Translations under genes and position numbers: made by a program | From: Podocnemis expansa | Lineage: Eukaryota; Chordata; Testudines; Podocnemididae | DNA length: 64,000 nucleotides | Direction of reading: 5' to 3' | Assembly: GCA_007922195.1 (NCBI GenBank) | Contig: ML681981.1 | Coordinates: forward strand, 17,281,861 to 17,345,860 | Shown: piece by piece, positions 1 to 12,325 of the stretch | Numbering within the stretch: the stretch's first letter is position 1 | Layout of the letters: every line of letters begins with the position of its first letter | The notes under the pieces: generated by a model | Told to the model about the DNA's origin: nothing | Database searches by the model: none | The model's input: the letters and a program-made list of their open reading frames with translations, nothing else

Positions 1-829
1 CAAACATGGTCTAGTAAACCTAATGTTGACACTAAAAATGATTGTTGATAGATGCAGAACGTAATTCATCCAAGTATCAGACCATTCATTTAGTTTTCAT
101 CTTTTAACCAATTTGTGCTTCTGAACTGATGTGGCTACATCATCTGCTGCAATCTCAAAGCTGATACAAGCTCAAGTTGCTTGTGGAAACCTGTGCCCTT
201 TATTCAAAAGATAATAAGTAACAGACCTCTAAGTGTCTGTTGAAAAGAAGAGAAAAGCTGCTGTCTGCTTCTCTGTTCCCTAGGGTGTTTGTGCTATTGT
301 TGGAAAGCAGACAGACCATGTGCACTAGTTGAGGCTTACAATGGCACATGCTAGTGACAAGAGACATAACATCATAGCGATGGCTCCTGTATGGCTGAAA
401 CTATTCATACGAGTTTGGCAGGTTAGCAGTTAATGCTAATTCAATTGGGACTGTATTCTGTATTGTACTAAGTACTGTATAAATGCTTCAAATGTGTTCT
501 AAGCCTAATTAAAACTAAGTTTAAAGGCAATTAAATACTAGATACTGAAGGCAAATATTGAAACTTTCCTGATTGCTAGAAAATATTTTATTTTCTACTT
601 TATTCATTAGAAATGTCAACGTATTATATATGGTTTCAAAAAGCAAAATATCTTTTCCCACATTATTTATGCCACATTAGATGATTAAACAATGAAACAT
701 TCACAAATTCATTTTAATTTTCACTGTTTAACTTGCTCATTTGAGTCCTGATCTGCATCACTGCCATCAACAAGCTCATACTGTTTGGTCCCCAATTTTG
801 CACTGGGATGTATTAGCACACTTCCCTGC
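1..829. other. Non-coding AT-rich sequence
   Basis: I see no gene, structural RNA or repeat with recognisable ends here. The short open frame starting at 741 runs across the boundary of the hAT insertion at 838, so it is not a gene. Confidence 0.6.
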
Positions 830-837
830 ATTAGTGA

Positions 838-1070
838 CAGTGCCAGATTTCCCATTAGGCACTGTAGGCTCAGTGCCTAGGGCCTATGAAATTTTTAGGG
901 CCTATGAAGGAGGGAAAAAATTAAAAAATAAGGAAAATCACTTGGATTAGCACTAGAATAGTTTAAAGTGCATCATATCAATCAATGTAATCCGATCGGC
1001 ATTACCCCTCTTTTTTGCACATTTCGGAGTGCAAGTGCCTAGGGCCTATGAACACCAAAATCCAACCCTG
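838..1070. mobile_element. Non-autonomous hAT-type element (MITE), 233 bp
   Basis: The ends are CAGTGCCAGATTT and, read inward from the right, CAGGGTTGGATTT, so they form imperfect terminal inverted repeats. The 8-bp sequence ATTAGTGA sits immediately on both sides (830-837 and 1071-1078), the target duplication expected for hAT transposition. The motif GCCTAGGGCCTATGA recurs inside. No transposase is encoded, so mobility would have needed an autonomous relative. Boundaries are exact; the subfamily name is unknown. Confidence 0.85.
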
Positions 1071-1770
1071 ATTAGTGACTTCAAGTGAACAAATATTTTA
1101 CTAGCAAACATGCAAAACAATGAGGTTTTTGGTACCATATTTAAGTGAAATGTCAGGGATTTTAGTAGACATGCAATGATTTAATTATTTGAGACAAAAT
1201 ATGGCCATAAATTACACTTTAAAAAGTACCATCAGGGCTTGCATGAAGACAAGTGTTCAAGTCCTTCTTCTAAAGCCTCACCCAAAACATGACACCTGTA
1301 TGAGCATTACCATGCAGCAAAACAGATTAGAAAGGGGTGGGGGGACTGCATGCCTTAGAAAAAGTAATGATGTAGAGGAAAAATTGAACTATTTTCAACC
1401 ACCAGCAAGAAATGAAGCTATGGAATAAGCCCTACACCTGGGTCTACCCACTCAAGCACTACTGGAATAGTGGCTGAATACAACTTAAAGGGCGCCATGT
1501 TACCAACTACGTCATCAACTTCAATTCCAAGAACAGCCAGAATCCTTGAGGTCCCCAGAGCAACAGGATTCTTCTTACCTTATGAACTCTGAGAGGATCA
1601 AAGCAGAGGCTGGCATGCCTGCTTATGAGTTAACACACCTTTATTTCTCTGCACAGAAAACAAATGGCTAATTGCTGGCTATAAAAAAACAGGGCCATTT
1701 TTCCTGTTTGAAAATGAATTTGGCTTATTATATTTTTGCAAGCTGCTCTCATGGCATTACTGAAAACTGT

Positions 1771-1810
1771 ATTATTATTATATTATATATTATTATATTA
1801 TATAATTATT
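1771..1810. repeat. AT-rich simple repeat
   Basis: Alternating ATT/TAT units of about 40 bp made only of A and T. Confidence 0.8.
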
Positions 1811-2675
1811 TAAACAATAACTGCTTGCAAGTGATTGCATTTGCAGACACTTATGGCCTGATTTTGAGAAGCACTGAGAACGCGCAGATCTCACTAATAC
1901 TCAGAGTTCAAATGGTCAGGTGCAAGTGAACTCAACGTTGCCATGCAATGTTCAAACTGTTTACAAATTTTCAGGTATTGCAAATCTTCTCAATATTGTC
2001 ACACATCATACAGATGGCCTCACAGTTAGGATGCTGTCACAGCTTTTCACGTCACAGTGCTGATCATGTTACAGCTGTGAGCCAGCAATCTACAATGCAC
2101 AACCTCATCACTGAAACATGCTAACACTTCCCTAATCCCAGTTTGTTCTGTTGTGATGGTGGGAACTATGATGAGCGTACAAAACAATGAAAATGTACTT
2201 TGGAATTTGGTATCGGTGCGATGGAGTGAATGTAACTGTTTTAAACTACAGCCTTGGATCCACTGGGACCGGCACTGTCAAGGAATGAGGCAGTGTACCT
2301 GGGGGTTCACAGCTGAAGGCAGCACATTGGCTCCTCACATGGCTTATCCTGATTCCAGCAGCTCCACCAGGTTTGAGGTTGAGCCCCACAGCCATTGCTA
2401 CAGGAGTCAAATACTTCTTAAAACTCCTTAACTCCATATTAAGAAGTTCTCTCTGGCAGTTTTTCATGCAGGCAGGAATGATTTGGCTGTTACCATTTGT
2501 TATTTTTAAGTGGTTAAAAGCATGTGGGGTGTTTGCTATATGTGAATACAAAAGTTATTCCTGACCAGAAGAGGTTACAGCCTAGGGCTTTAATTCTTCA
2601 TTGAGTCCCCTGACCACCTGGAACTCACTTCAGGATGAACTCCTAACTTCAGACATGAGGGTAACAAAAGTAACA

Positions 2676-2703
<28 letters not shown>
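2676..2703. repeat. (AC)n microsatellite
   Basis: About 14 uninterrupted AC dinucleotides; likely polymorphic in length. Confidence 0.95.
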
Positions 2704-2707
<4 letters not shown>

Positions 2708-3269
2708 AAAAGAAATGAAAAGCAAAGGAAGACTGAGGAAAAACCGGGGTCATAAAATGTGAAAAATCACAAAATTGCATGATCCCATGAATTTGGCTAA
2801 ACTGACTAAAGTCACATAATACCATCTCTTAACACTTGCTGTGACCTGTAGCACGCGTTGAGAGAGCTAGGGCCAGGTTAATGGAAGCGTAAGCAGTAAC
2901 TAATCCAGACCTAGTGCTCCAGAATCCCGCCTGCTGCTCAGAGAAGATGCTATTTATATTCTCCTTTTTCTTGTATTACTGCAGCAAAAGCCAGGATTTT
3001 GCTCTAAGTGGATGATGCCTTTTGTAATTTAGAATCCAACTATCCTGTTATTATTATGACAATTGTGTCATTTTTCTACCACTCACCCAAGTGCATAAAC
3101 GACACTGAAAATGTGTAAAAATTATCCCCACAGAAATACACTGCACAACCGAATACCTATTTTAGATTTAACAGAAAAGAAACACACCTTTGGGATGAGA
3201 TTTATTCTTCCTTTAAAGCCACACACAATTTTCACTGGAAATTTGATGTTTTACAATATTGCTTTATAG

Positions 3270-3332
3270 GCCTTCAAAGAGAAAGTGGTGAAAAATTTAG
3301 TGAGACTTTCCAGTTCAATCAGGTATCTGAAG
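3270..3332 (+). other. Candidate 63-nt coding exon (unproven)
   Basis: The stretch is preceded by an acceptor-like TTTATAG and followed by a textbook donor, GAAG|GTGAGT. The 63 nt are an exact multiple of three and one frame is fully open, beginning AFKEKVVKNLVRL. I do not recognise the protein. The polypyrimidine tract is weak and short open stretches arise by chance, so this is only a candidate exon of a gene whose other exons lie outside the window or were missed. Confidence 0.2.
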
Positions 3333-3601
3333 GTGAGTATATTTTCTGGTTTTCCATTTCCTTGTTGACTTTGTTACCAGTGCCTTACTGGTCACCAGAG
3401 CCTCATAAGGGTATACAGACTTTCATCATCTTCCCAAGAAGATGAAAACAGTGCCCCAGTAGCAGTTTGGTACTAAAGCTCTGGAAGACAAGTGTTCAGA
3501 TGATTGCTAAACCAATATATTATTAATATGTTACTAATATTAATTTATTAGTTTTATAAATCCATGTCAAGGCTATGCCCCAGTCTGATGTAGCTCTGAA
3601 A

Positions 3602-4968
3602 GGTTATGTCGACACATACATTTTAATTTGACCTAATAGGGATTAGGTAAAATTAAAAAGTCCACACTAGCTTTTATTAATTCAACCTAAGGAGTTCCTT
3701 TGGTCGAATTGAGCACAGGATGCTTTGAAGTTATAAAGCCACCTATAACTTTGAAGTGACTGTGAATTTAAACTGGTTAGTTCAAACTGACACCATGTAG
3801 CCACATTAATTCAAACTAATGGCACCCTGGAAGGAAAACCAGCCCTCCAGCACCTGGGGCAAGCAGCCCCAAAGGTGCCCACCGCCACCACCCAGCCAGA
3901 TCTGGCTGGGAGGCAATGGGGTCCCTGTCCCCTGACTGAGCAAGGAGGTGGAACCCACACCCAGCTCTGTATAGCCTGCCGAGCGTGGAGAAGGGATCTC
4001 CACAGCCAGCTTGGGCTGCACTGGCCGGGCAGTGGAGAAGGGACCCCGTGCCCGGTTCTAGCAGTACCAGCCAGGCGGCGGGGAATGCAACCCATGCCCA
4101 GGCTCCAGACGTGCTTGGCAGCCGAGGGACAAGGCATCCCGCTGCCCAACTCTGGGCACATTTGCCAGGGTGGTGGGGCAGACCCCCAAGGCTGGCTCCA
4201 ACCACTTGCTGAGTGCTGGGACAGGACCTCTGCCCAGCAGGAGCCCTGCTTGCTGGGCGCAGGGATGGGATTCCAGTGCAGGGCTTTGGGGGGAACCAAT
4301 CCCTGCACACTACTGGAGCCGTGCTCCCTAGGCATGCAGGGAGAAAGGATCCCTGCACGTAGCTCAAGCTGCACCTGCTGGCACAAGGAAGGGATTCCCA
4401 TGTAGGGCTCCAGTCGTGCTCACCTGGCATGGGAAAGGGCCCCCCATGTGTGGCTGGAGCCATGCATGAGGACACCTCCCCCAGGCGATGTGAGCGTGAC
4501 TGGAGCCGTGTGCAGGGATCACTTCTCCCCGTGTGCCTGGGGAGTGTGGCTGAAGCCAGGCCAGGGGAATCACCACAGAGAGCCCAGGGAGGGGAAAACA
4601 TCCCATGTCTGGGTCTAGTCGTCTAAGCCCAGTGTGGGGAAAAGCATCCCTTGCCTAGCTCTAGCAGCACTGGGGCTAGAGCTGGGCAGGGGATGCTTTT
4701 CCTTGCATGGGGCTCAGAGGGCTTGAGCCTGGAAGGAACTGAGTGGTGGCACGGCCCTTCTTGGGGGCCATGTTGCTACACCTCCCATGGTGCCCCTCTT
4801 CCAATTCGAACTAGCAAGTCCTGTCCATGGACATGCTAGTTCAAATTGGTTTTCCTACTGTGGCCATGTTAATTCAAATTGACTGACTTTGAACTAATCA
4901 TTATTAGTTCTACCTGATTAGTTCAAATTCAGTTAATTCAAACTAATGTTCTAAGTGTAGACATAGCC
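3602..4968. mobile_element. Harbinger-like non-autonomous element, about 1.37 kb, with minisatellite core
   Basis: The left end reads GGTTATGTCGACACATA and the right end, read inward, GGCTATGTCTACACTTA. These are 17-bp inverted repeats of the PIF/Harbinger MITE type common in turtles. A 3-bp AAA flanks both sides (3599-3601, 4969-4971), compatible with a decayed TAA target duplication. Subterminal parts are AT-rich with repeated AATTCAAACTAA-like words. The centre is a GC-rich 47-bp tandem array, listed separately. No transposase is encoded; the long overlapping open frames on both strands are by-products of the GC-rich repeat. Confidence 0.75.
3835..4805. repeat. Degenerate 47-bp GC-rich minisatellite
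   Basis: Successive units beginning near 3987, 4034, 4080 and 4127 are 47, 46, 47 and 47 bp long. They follow a shared pattern: GTGGAGAAGGGAYCCC, then a CAGCTC-like word, then GCACTGGCCRGGCA. The periodicity can be followed with more divergence over about 0.97 kb, roughly 20 units. The array lies wholly between the Harbinger-like ends and forms a GC-rich island in AT-rich DNA. Confidence 0.75.
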
Positions 4969-4971
4969 AAA

Positions 4972-5729
4972 GGGAATAAGACCTATTTCAACTGAAGGCA
5001 AAAGTAAAGCTCTGATTCATCTCCATGGAAAAAGATCAGGCACTATCCTTTTTTCTTCAGTAATCTTTTAAGGCTGACTTTCAAATCAATGAATTATTTG
5101 AGCCTAGGCTCATTAATACTTCTGCCTGATTCATGATGCATGTAAAAATTACATCGCAAGATCTTTTCTCATATCATTAGCCACATCTTTTGCATCTGAA
5201 ACACACCATATGTCAGATGAAGACTTTGTTTCCATTAGGTGTCATAAATAAGAACAATTATGCTCAAAATCCCCATTTTTCATTTATATTTTTGTATATA
5301 TATATATTCTGTTTGCTCAGAATGGTAAACCTTGGGCTTGCAATACCAATAATTGCTGAGTGGTTTCTGTGTGGCTTCATACATTTCAGTAAAAAACTGG
5401 TGTCATTATTATTTAAAAATCTTTTCTGAATAGATTTCTCCTACTGTTCATGTTTCTCTAAACTTGGGTTATTAATTCCATGACTGTGATGTGCTTTGAT
5501 TTATTTAAATCAAAGCATGCCTCTCTGGCTTCAGTTGATCTCAGTTTAACTTTAAATAGACATTACTGCAAGTCCTACCAATACAAAGAACATCTGTTTC
5601 TGATAAATGACATCCGGAGACGCATGGCACTAGTGAATATGGAAACTCCAATAATATCTGCAAGATACCAAGCATCACTTATATGTATATATTTTGTTTA
5701 ATGCTAATGTTGAAGTATTTAAGTAATTA
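4972..5729. other. Non-coding sequence
   Basis: AT-rich, with a short TA run at 5296-5308. The open frames at 5190 and 5480 are low-complexity and unsupported. No repeat ends are visible. Confidence 0.5.
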
Positions 5730-6259
5730 TGATGAAGGGAGATTTCCCTGTAATAGTTCACAACACATTACTATGCAGTGGTGGGAAAAATTAGGTTTGT
5801 TCTCAGGTAAGACTAAGACCCATGGGTAAGTGGATTGCCTCCCTGCTGAGTGGAATGGAAATTCATTAAGCAAATGATTGAAACCATCTCCACTTAACAG
5901 TGGGGCCAGGGAGACAATGCAAGTGCCAATGAGACAGGATTTCCCTGCTTTTCAGCAGGGAAGCTGAGCAGAGACTCCAGCTAGAGAACAGAGAGGTGAG
6001 GTTGGCTTCTGAAAGGATTCTGTGATCTCATTTGAGAACAGATGATAAAGAAGGAAGTGTGAGAGAGTGCACCAGAAAATGGAGTTCACTACAGTTGCTC
6101 TGGTGGATTGCTCTGGAATGACCAGACTGGACCGTGCTTGAACCTTTGGTTGTTTTTGCTACCCTAAGGACTTTCTATGCTATGTTCTAGCTGACTAGTA
6201 AATGATAGCGTGCAAGTCTCTAGCAAGAGTGTCTTTCAGTTGCATTCACTGAACAGAAT
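5730..6259 (+). mobile_element. LTR-like repeat fragment
   Basis: The segment matches my memory of an abundant turtle repeat. It runs through CAGGTAAGACTAAGACCCA and ends in a stretch resembling a decayed polyadenylation region (AGCTGACTAGTAAATGAT, where AATAAA would be expected). Exact termini and a target duplication were not found, so the LTR assignment is provisional and could be another repeat class. Confidence 0.4.
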
Positions 6260-6262
6260 TCA

Positions 6263-6520
6263 TGGCAGGTCTACGCTGCCTCTGCCTACCATTTTCAGCA
6301 GCAGCTTAATGGAGATACGAAAGTTACTTAAAATAACTTGTGTTTTAGTTTGACTGCACTCCACCCACCATGTCCACTGTGCTGAGTCAAAGGGAGGGTC
6401 TTTCCTTTGTTCAGAGATTGCCTTCCTGATCAACTGAGTGGGTCTTCACAGACCTGATCAGTCGATTAGGAAAGTCGATCTCATGGTGGGGATTTTGCCA
6501 CCAGCAGTGAAGACTAGCCC
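6263..6520. mobile_element. Harbinger-type MITE, about 258 bp
   Basis: Left end GGCAGGTCTACGCTGC and inverted right end GGGCTAGTCTTCACTGC are similar inverted repeats. TCA flanks both sides (6260-6262, 6521-6523) as a possible 3-bp target duplication. Non-coding. Confidence 0.5.
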
Positions 6521-6593
6521 TCAGTATGAATCAGCAGTGCTGAAGCTCCAGAGATCTGTCATTCCAAGTGATGAGGTCATTATTTTCCCTGAA

Positions 6594-6842
6594 TAGGGTT
6601 ACCACATCCTCCATCCAGCAGGCATTTTAAAAATACATGATTTTGTCTGGCTTTTTATTTACAGGGTTTAAAGTAGGCTGAAACAGCCTGGAACACCCTA
6701 TTTTTAGGGGGGAAGCATTCCAGGGCCCCCTAAAAACAGAAGACTATTACATTAATACTACATTTTTTCCATGTGTCCTCCAATGTCCTCCTTTTCAAAT
6801 TATGTTGTCCTCCTTTCCATGCTTTGGTATTTGGCAACCCTA
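6594..6842. mobile_element. hAT-type MITE, 249 bp
   Basis: It begins TAGGGTTACCA and ends TGGCAACCCTA, a near-perfect terminal inverted repeat. A perfect 8-bp duplication TCCCTGAA lies on both sides (6586-6593, 6843-6850). These are the hallmarks of hAT insertion. The interior contains blocks such as TGTCCTCC that also occur, with the same CTGGCAACCCTA end, inside the pogo-like element near 13530, so a relative may be nested there. Confidence 0.9.
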
Positions 6843-6989
6843 TCCCTGAAGGAAGAAAGGGACCAGCTGAGGTTCTAGCACATTGAACTGGTGCCTCCAG
6901 GTGACTTCCAAAGTTGGGGCACGGCACTGATTTTTTTGGCTTCATGACAGGTGTGATGCTGGCTAGATTAGGGTGACCATTTATAATAT

Positions 6990-7900
6990 ATCAATATTGC
7001 ACAATTACAATAACTTGTACAAGAATGTCATGTGAAATACCATTGGAAAGGTTAATTCACTAAGATTGATAAGCACAATTATATGTATGTATCAATTTTG
7101 AATTATAAGTTCTAAATATGTATATTTGTACTTCAATTTTTCCTGTGTTTTGCAGGTGACCCCAGACAGGAGGGCAGCAGCACTAAGTTGCTTAATGGCC
7201 ATCAAGGGAATTCAAGGGTACCACGAATACAGGGAAAGAACCCAGGGGCTATAGCTTATGACTTACCAGGACCTACAAAAACATGCTCAGGGACAGAGAA
7301 CTCTGGAGCTTTTCCATGCTATGTGCTGGGTAGCTGTCTTTTGGGCAAGCCACATGCTGAAGAGACACAAAAGGCAGCTGCACCATCCACATCATGTTTC
7401 CACCCCCTCTCTCGCATTCCTTCATCCTACCTCTGGATCAATTCATCTACAGCTGAAGCTGTGAAACAAAGGACAGACACATTCAGGTACTGGATGTTCT
7501 CCCAAGGAACTGTGCAAGCCTGCAAATTCCACAATTCTGCTGAGAATCTGATATCTATATACTGATTTTAAAGTCATGTATATGTAGTGGATTGTTTTGA
7601 CCATTTATCATTTCTCTTGTCATTTGTTTCGTTCCTTTTATAATCAGCCTTTAATTTAGCTACTAGAGGATTGGCTGACAGTGTGGAATTTTGGGCAAGA
7701 TCCAAACTTACATTGGTCTGGCAATGTGGCTGACCATTTGGGGTCAGGAGAACATTTTGGTAAGGGGAATAGCATTTTAAATAGCTTATCTCTTTACTCT
7801 TCATTGCTGACTGGGAGCCAGATCCTGAAATCCAATAAAGGAGGCTGTGTTTCTAGCTTCTTATTAACCAGTGTGGGGGATCAGAAGCACTGTTTGTGAC
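6990..7900 (+). repeat. Probable old interspersed repeat with polyadenylation signal
   Basis: Parts of this block, including GTGACCCCAGACAGGAGGG and the stretch ending CCAATAAAGGAGGCTG (an AATAAA signal near 7835), resemble a repeat I associate with turtle genomes, perhaps an LTR element. Neither end could be fixed. The open frame 7156-7565 lies inside it. Confidence 0.3.
7156..7565 (+). other. Open frame after a strong acceptor (candidate exon or repeat-derived)
   Basis: A strong acceptor-like tract (TTTTTCCTGTGTTTTGCAG) is followed by about 135 codons open to a TGA at 7563-7565. The composition is mixed and shows no domain, signal peptide or membrane segment I recognise. Because the DNA around it resembles an interspersed repeat, chance or repeat origin is more likely than a host exon. 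Confidence 0.15.
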
Positions 7901-10900
7901 TGGTTGGTGACTCTAACTGCAGTTAGCCATCAGTTTTGGAGACTCTGTCTTCCTTCTGCAGCTTGCACTGACCTCATCATTTTCAGGTGGACTACCCTAG
8001 GCATGGACGGATCACAACAGTAACTAAACCAAAGACTTTGAGAAAATACAGTTGTCTTTGCTGATATGTATCTGTGAATACCTGGACATCCTGAGAAAGG
8101 AAAGAACCCCAGGGAACAGTTGCTTAGATAAAGACTAAAACCCTGACATGACTTGTGGGGTTGCTTACTGGAGCAGATCCTGCTAATGTGAACTAAAAGG
8201 TGTCTGGTGCACCTAATCAGCATCTTTTAGTTCATGCCAGCAGGGTTGACTCAATCCATACTCACCACACTGCTATTTATAGCAAGCTAGCTTAAGGGAC
8301 AGAGCTAGCGAGTGTCCATTTACATGCACTTGGAATCATGTCTTCCAGCTGCAGTGTACACATTCCAAAGGCTCCTTTATATGGCTCTGCAACAGGTCTT
8401 AGAAATGGGTGTAAATTACAGTTATATTTAAAGTGACAAACTTGGCATATAGCAATATTTCCCCTGTATGTAGTCATCACCAAGTGCAGCTCATCCACCA
8501 GGTGCATGACCAACATCTTTGAAAGTGACTTTTATTAAAAAGGAAATATTTTTTCTTCCTTACAACATGGTGGAATTATGGAGTCAGGATAAGTTTCCCT
8601 TTATGTCTTCAAAGAGCAGCAAGTTGGACCTCCTCCAGCAATACAAAGTACATCTCTTTCATTTTCCATATTTCAATGAATGACACTCAATGAGACACTA
8701 AGTAGCTCTAGTTTAAATTAGGGGTGGGGAAGATAACTATTGTCCAACTGGCCCAGGAACAGGAGACAGGGAGGAGCAATGGTGATTCAAAGCACTCTCT
8801 GTGTATTTCTCAGCTATAGCCAAGGATCAAAGCCTCTCAACTGACATGTATAGTAATTAGTAACATGAGTCGAGGGTGCACAATTTGAATCCAGGTCCAA
8901 AGTTTCCCTAGTGTGACAAGGCTCACACCTATTTTAAACAGGAGTATTAGAACACATTTTCCCATACAAAAGAGATGGGAAGGGAATTTGATATTCCATG
9001 GCACTTGGAGATGGATATAGGGGAAAAGACAATGAATGTGGCAGGCTTGAATTTAAAGTTATATCATGACTGTGTGATCTTATTTCTGGCTCAAGCCTTA
9101 CTAGTACTTTTTGTATCTTTGTATGTAGTAAGCTGTACTAAACAGACTCATGCAAAACATTTACTGTAACAGAGCCTAATATCTATTGATAAAATATTTA
9201 TAGTTTGTCATTGTCTAAATACTGATGAGCTCTCATCTTCTATTTATACAATGTGTAAAGAAGAATTAACTAAAGCAACTGGTCCAAAAAAGTCAGCCAA
9301 AACACACAAAAATAAAGGCTAACATTTACCAGCAGTTTGAGGACAACCAATTAACTTGTCAAAGATACACTGGTGGAGACCTATATTCTGTAAAATTATT
9401 ACCTGATTCCAAGTACTCATCTGTGGGTGAGACTCTATGGGTGCATCTCAGATAACCAACTCCTGCCAAAGTCAGATAAGAGATGCAGAAAATGGGACAG
9501 TCTGTAGAAGTGATTCCATATGTAACTGGGCAAGAATGCATTCTTCTGCTTAGTAGAAATAACTCCTTTAATCTAGGGAACACAATCAATAAATGATAAG
9601 TATTCTAGCAGCAAGACAAGCAAGTTCCTCAAGATAACTCTGAAAGTTCATAAAGGCAAAGGCCACAAAATAGAATTAAAACATTCTGCAGGGTTCACCG
9701 CTAATCACCTCATCCTCTTTTAAGTTGTGGAGTCTCAGTGTAATCAGTTGGTCAGATCATTTCCTGGAAGGCTATTCCCATTTTTAAAAAGCATTGAGTC
9801 TATGCAACCTAAACCAATTATAATGCTATATAAACACGTTAATACCAGTGACATGAGGAGCTAAATGCAGCAATGCATCAAATGGGTGCAGTTCTGCTGA
9901 AACCCTTAGAGATATACCAGTTTTATTCAGATCTGAATTTAGCTGAATGTATTAAGCATTATTTGACCTGCAAATAGTTTAAGTCTCGACTGTGGCATCT
10001 GTATGTTTCTGAGGTATGAAGGAAGTGGAGAGGCAGGCAATTCATTCAATACAAATGTGATATTTCCATGGCTGGCCATGCTGCTTTGCACCAGTAGATA
10101 GAATAAAGTGGCCTAATACAGAAGAGAGCCAGGACCATCTTTTTGTAATACTTGATATTTGGTATTCATTTAATTAACAAACTTACACAAACAAACAAAC
10201 AATTACAAGTCTTCCCAACTTCTGTTCTCCAATGTAAACCTGGAACAATTCCACTGACTTCAACAGAATGACATCAGAAATACAGCATCTATCTGAATAA
10301 AGAATTTAAACCATTTTCTTAATTACAACATCAGTGAACTGTCCATAAGAAACTTCAGATGTGAATACATGCCAAAATAGTTTTCCTTTTATTATTTTAA
10401 TAGTACTAATTGCCAATACAATACAAAAAACTGTAAACTATATTTTCATGCCCATCAGTGCCCAAAGATTTCAATGTCAGTTGAAAAAATCTTTGTTTCT
10501 TGTTAAAATAGCTTGTAAACCGCTGTTGTTATAACACATTCTTGTGAACGCATTTCTTTCTAGCCTAGATCACATATTGAATATTTTCCACAAGGGGCCA
10601 TCATATAATTTGGAAAAAGAGAAAGTCATCAGGTTCAAGGGTTTTAGTTCAAAACCTTTGGGTTGATCTTTGAACTGTGCTGTTGTTAAGTTATATGGGA
10701 AACAAATTGTGATGCTTAATCAAGGACATTCTGGAATTGTTAATTTGACTGAATCCTAGTGAGATTAGGGGATCCTAGTGGAGATTTTTTTTTTGTTTGT
10801 TTGTTTTGGTCAAGGAAAGAACAACAAAACATGTTACAAAATTACCTTTTGTTACATGGTCCCTGAGGTCAGCAAGAATGACTTAGAAGGAAGATGGACT

Positions 10901-11464
10901 GGCCTTTTAAAATTATTTAGAAAATAAATTAGGAGTTTAGCAAAAATAGTAAGTGACTGAACTAAAATTGAACTACACTACACTGTTTGAACTATGACTG
11001 GCATTGATGTCACCATGAAAGACATGACTGCTCTTAAACCCCCGTTCATGGTATCATCAAAACAAAAGCTAGATTAAACATCTACCTTCTTGGGAGGGTG
11101 GTGTTTCATTTAAAAAACAGCAGTGTTCAGGAACTTGCTACCACGTTATTTATAATCCATGACAACTATGTCTTCCTATTTTGTTCTTCTAAAGAACATA
11201 CATAAAACCAGAAACAGAAAAGAAAAAATTATCTGTTGATGTCACCATTGTTGGTTTATGCTTTTGTAGTTTGCTGGAGATGTTTCAGGCCTTCTTACTT
11301 TATTTTAATTGTGCAAATGACATCTCTCCCTCCAGAACATGTAGTTGTTTTTAATTTGTCACAGGAAACCCATAGCTGATTTCTAGCTTAGTATGCAAAT
11401 GTCCCATCTAGAAACTGTCATTATTATATTGGTAATAAATCTAGGTGAGTATTTTTAGCAAGAA
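7901..11464. other. Unique AT-rich non-coding sequence
   Basis: No exon, transposon ends or structural RNA are recognised across 3.5 kb. Minor features are an (AAAC)n stretch near 10190 and a T-run followed by GTTTGTTTG near 10788. Open frames here are short and overlap on both strands. Confidence 0.5.
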
Positions 11465-11740
11465 CTTTTTGGGGAGAGGCAAAATATAAAATGCAGATTT
11501 GGCTACAAGTGAAACATTTCACAAATTCATGTCAGTTTTGCCAAATTGTTCATTTCAAAATATCTGAAAAAGTCAAAATGGTGTGTTTTGACATTTTTAA
11601 TTTCAATTAAAAATACCTTATTCAAAATTTCCTTGAATTTTTATTTAAAAATTAAAATGTTAAAAATGCTTAAAATCAAAACAAAGCAGAATGTGCAATT
11701 TTTTCAACTTTTCAGTTCAGAAAAAAAATCATAAAATTTA
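11465..11740. repeat. AT-rich fold-back repeat of TTTTGA/TCAAAA words
   Basis: The segment is rich in TTTTGACATTTTT, TTTCAATTAAAA and TCAAAATTTCC, words that can pair with one another. It resembles an old palindromic MITE seen in amniote genomes. Boundaries are approximate. Confidence 0.35.
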
Positions 11741-12135
11741 GTTTTGCAAGTCATCATGAAAACATACATTTTAGCTGCCAACAAACCAGAAAAAAAATCA
11801 GATATTTCACGTAGCTCTAACTGTGCATGTAATCCAACATGTACATATTTTAACTTGCACATCCATGATCCCAAGAGTGAGAAAAGTCTATTCGAGAACA
11901 GCAAGTTTTTTAGTTCTCACCCACAATGAGGAAATGTGCTTTATTACCTGCTGTTGATCTTAAAACTGGGGCCCAAACACAGACCTGACTTAGAAAATAA
12001 CTTAATGAAAGTAGACACAATTTACAGCCTGCAAACCTTGACTTACATCTTTCCATTAAAAATGGACTACTTGGGTAAGTAAGGAATACTTGAATTAGGA
12101 ATAGCTGTGAATAAGAATCTGCTTCTCAAACCATT
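11741..12135. other. Non-coding sequence
   Basis: Overlapping short open frames occur on both strands around 11704-11929. None has a recognisable protein feature. Confidence 0.5.
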
Positions 12136-12325
12136 AGGTCCTGATCCAGCAATGTTCATAAGCACATGCTTCAAATCAAGTAGATGCCTCAGTTCACCCC
12201 TGTCAGCACAGCACCTAGACCCACATTCAGAAAACCATCCTTATATAGTGCTAAAACATATGCCTAAGTCCTATTTACTCTAATGATAATGTATGCAAAA
12301 GCTTAAGAACCGTTCCTGAATAGAG
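12136..12325. mobile_element. Palindromic MITE remnant
   Basis: The left part reads GGTCCTGATCCAGCAATGTT and the right part, read inward, resembles it (TTCAGGAACGGTTCTTAAGC). Between them are AAGCACATGCTT and GCCTAAGTCC words. This matches the general plan of a common amniote palindromic repeat. No clean target duplication was found. Confidence 0.4.

Larger units (their letters stand above)
1079..3269. other. Non-coding sequence with two simple repeats
   Basis: No coding exon is supported. The stretch holds an AT-only tract (1771-1810) and an (AC)n microsatellite (2676-2703), listed separately. Open frames at 2153-2564 overlap on both strands and show no domain or codon signal. Confidence 0.5.

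Noticed and set aside
3806..4626. Long overlapping open frames (up to 261 codons) on both strands
   Set aside because: They lie entirely in the 47-bp GC-rich tandem array of the Harbinger-like element; all frames are open because the repeat lacks AT-rich stop codons.
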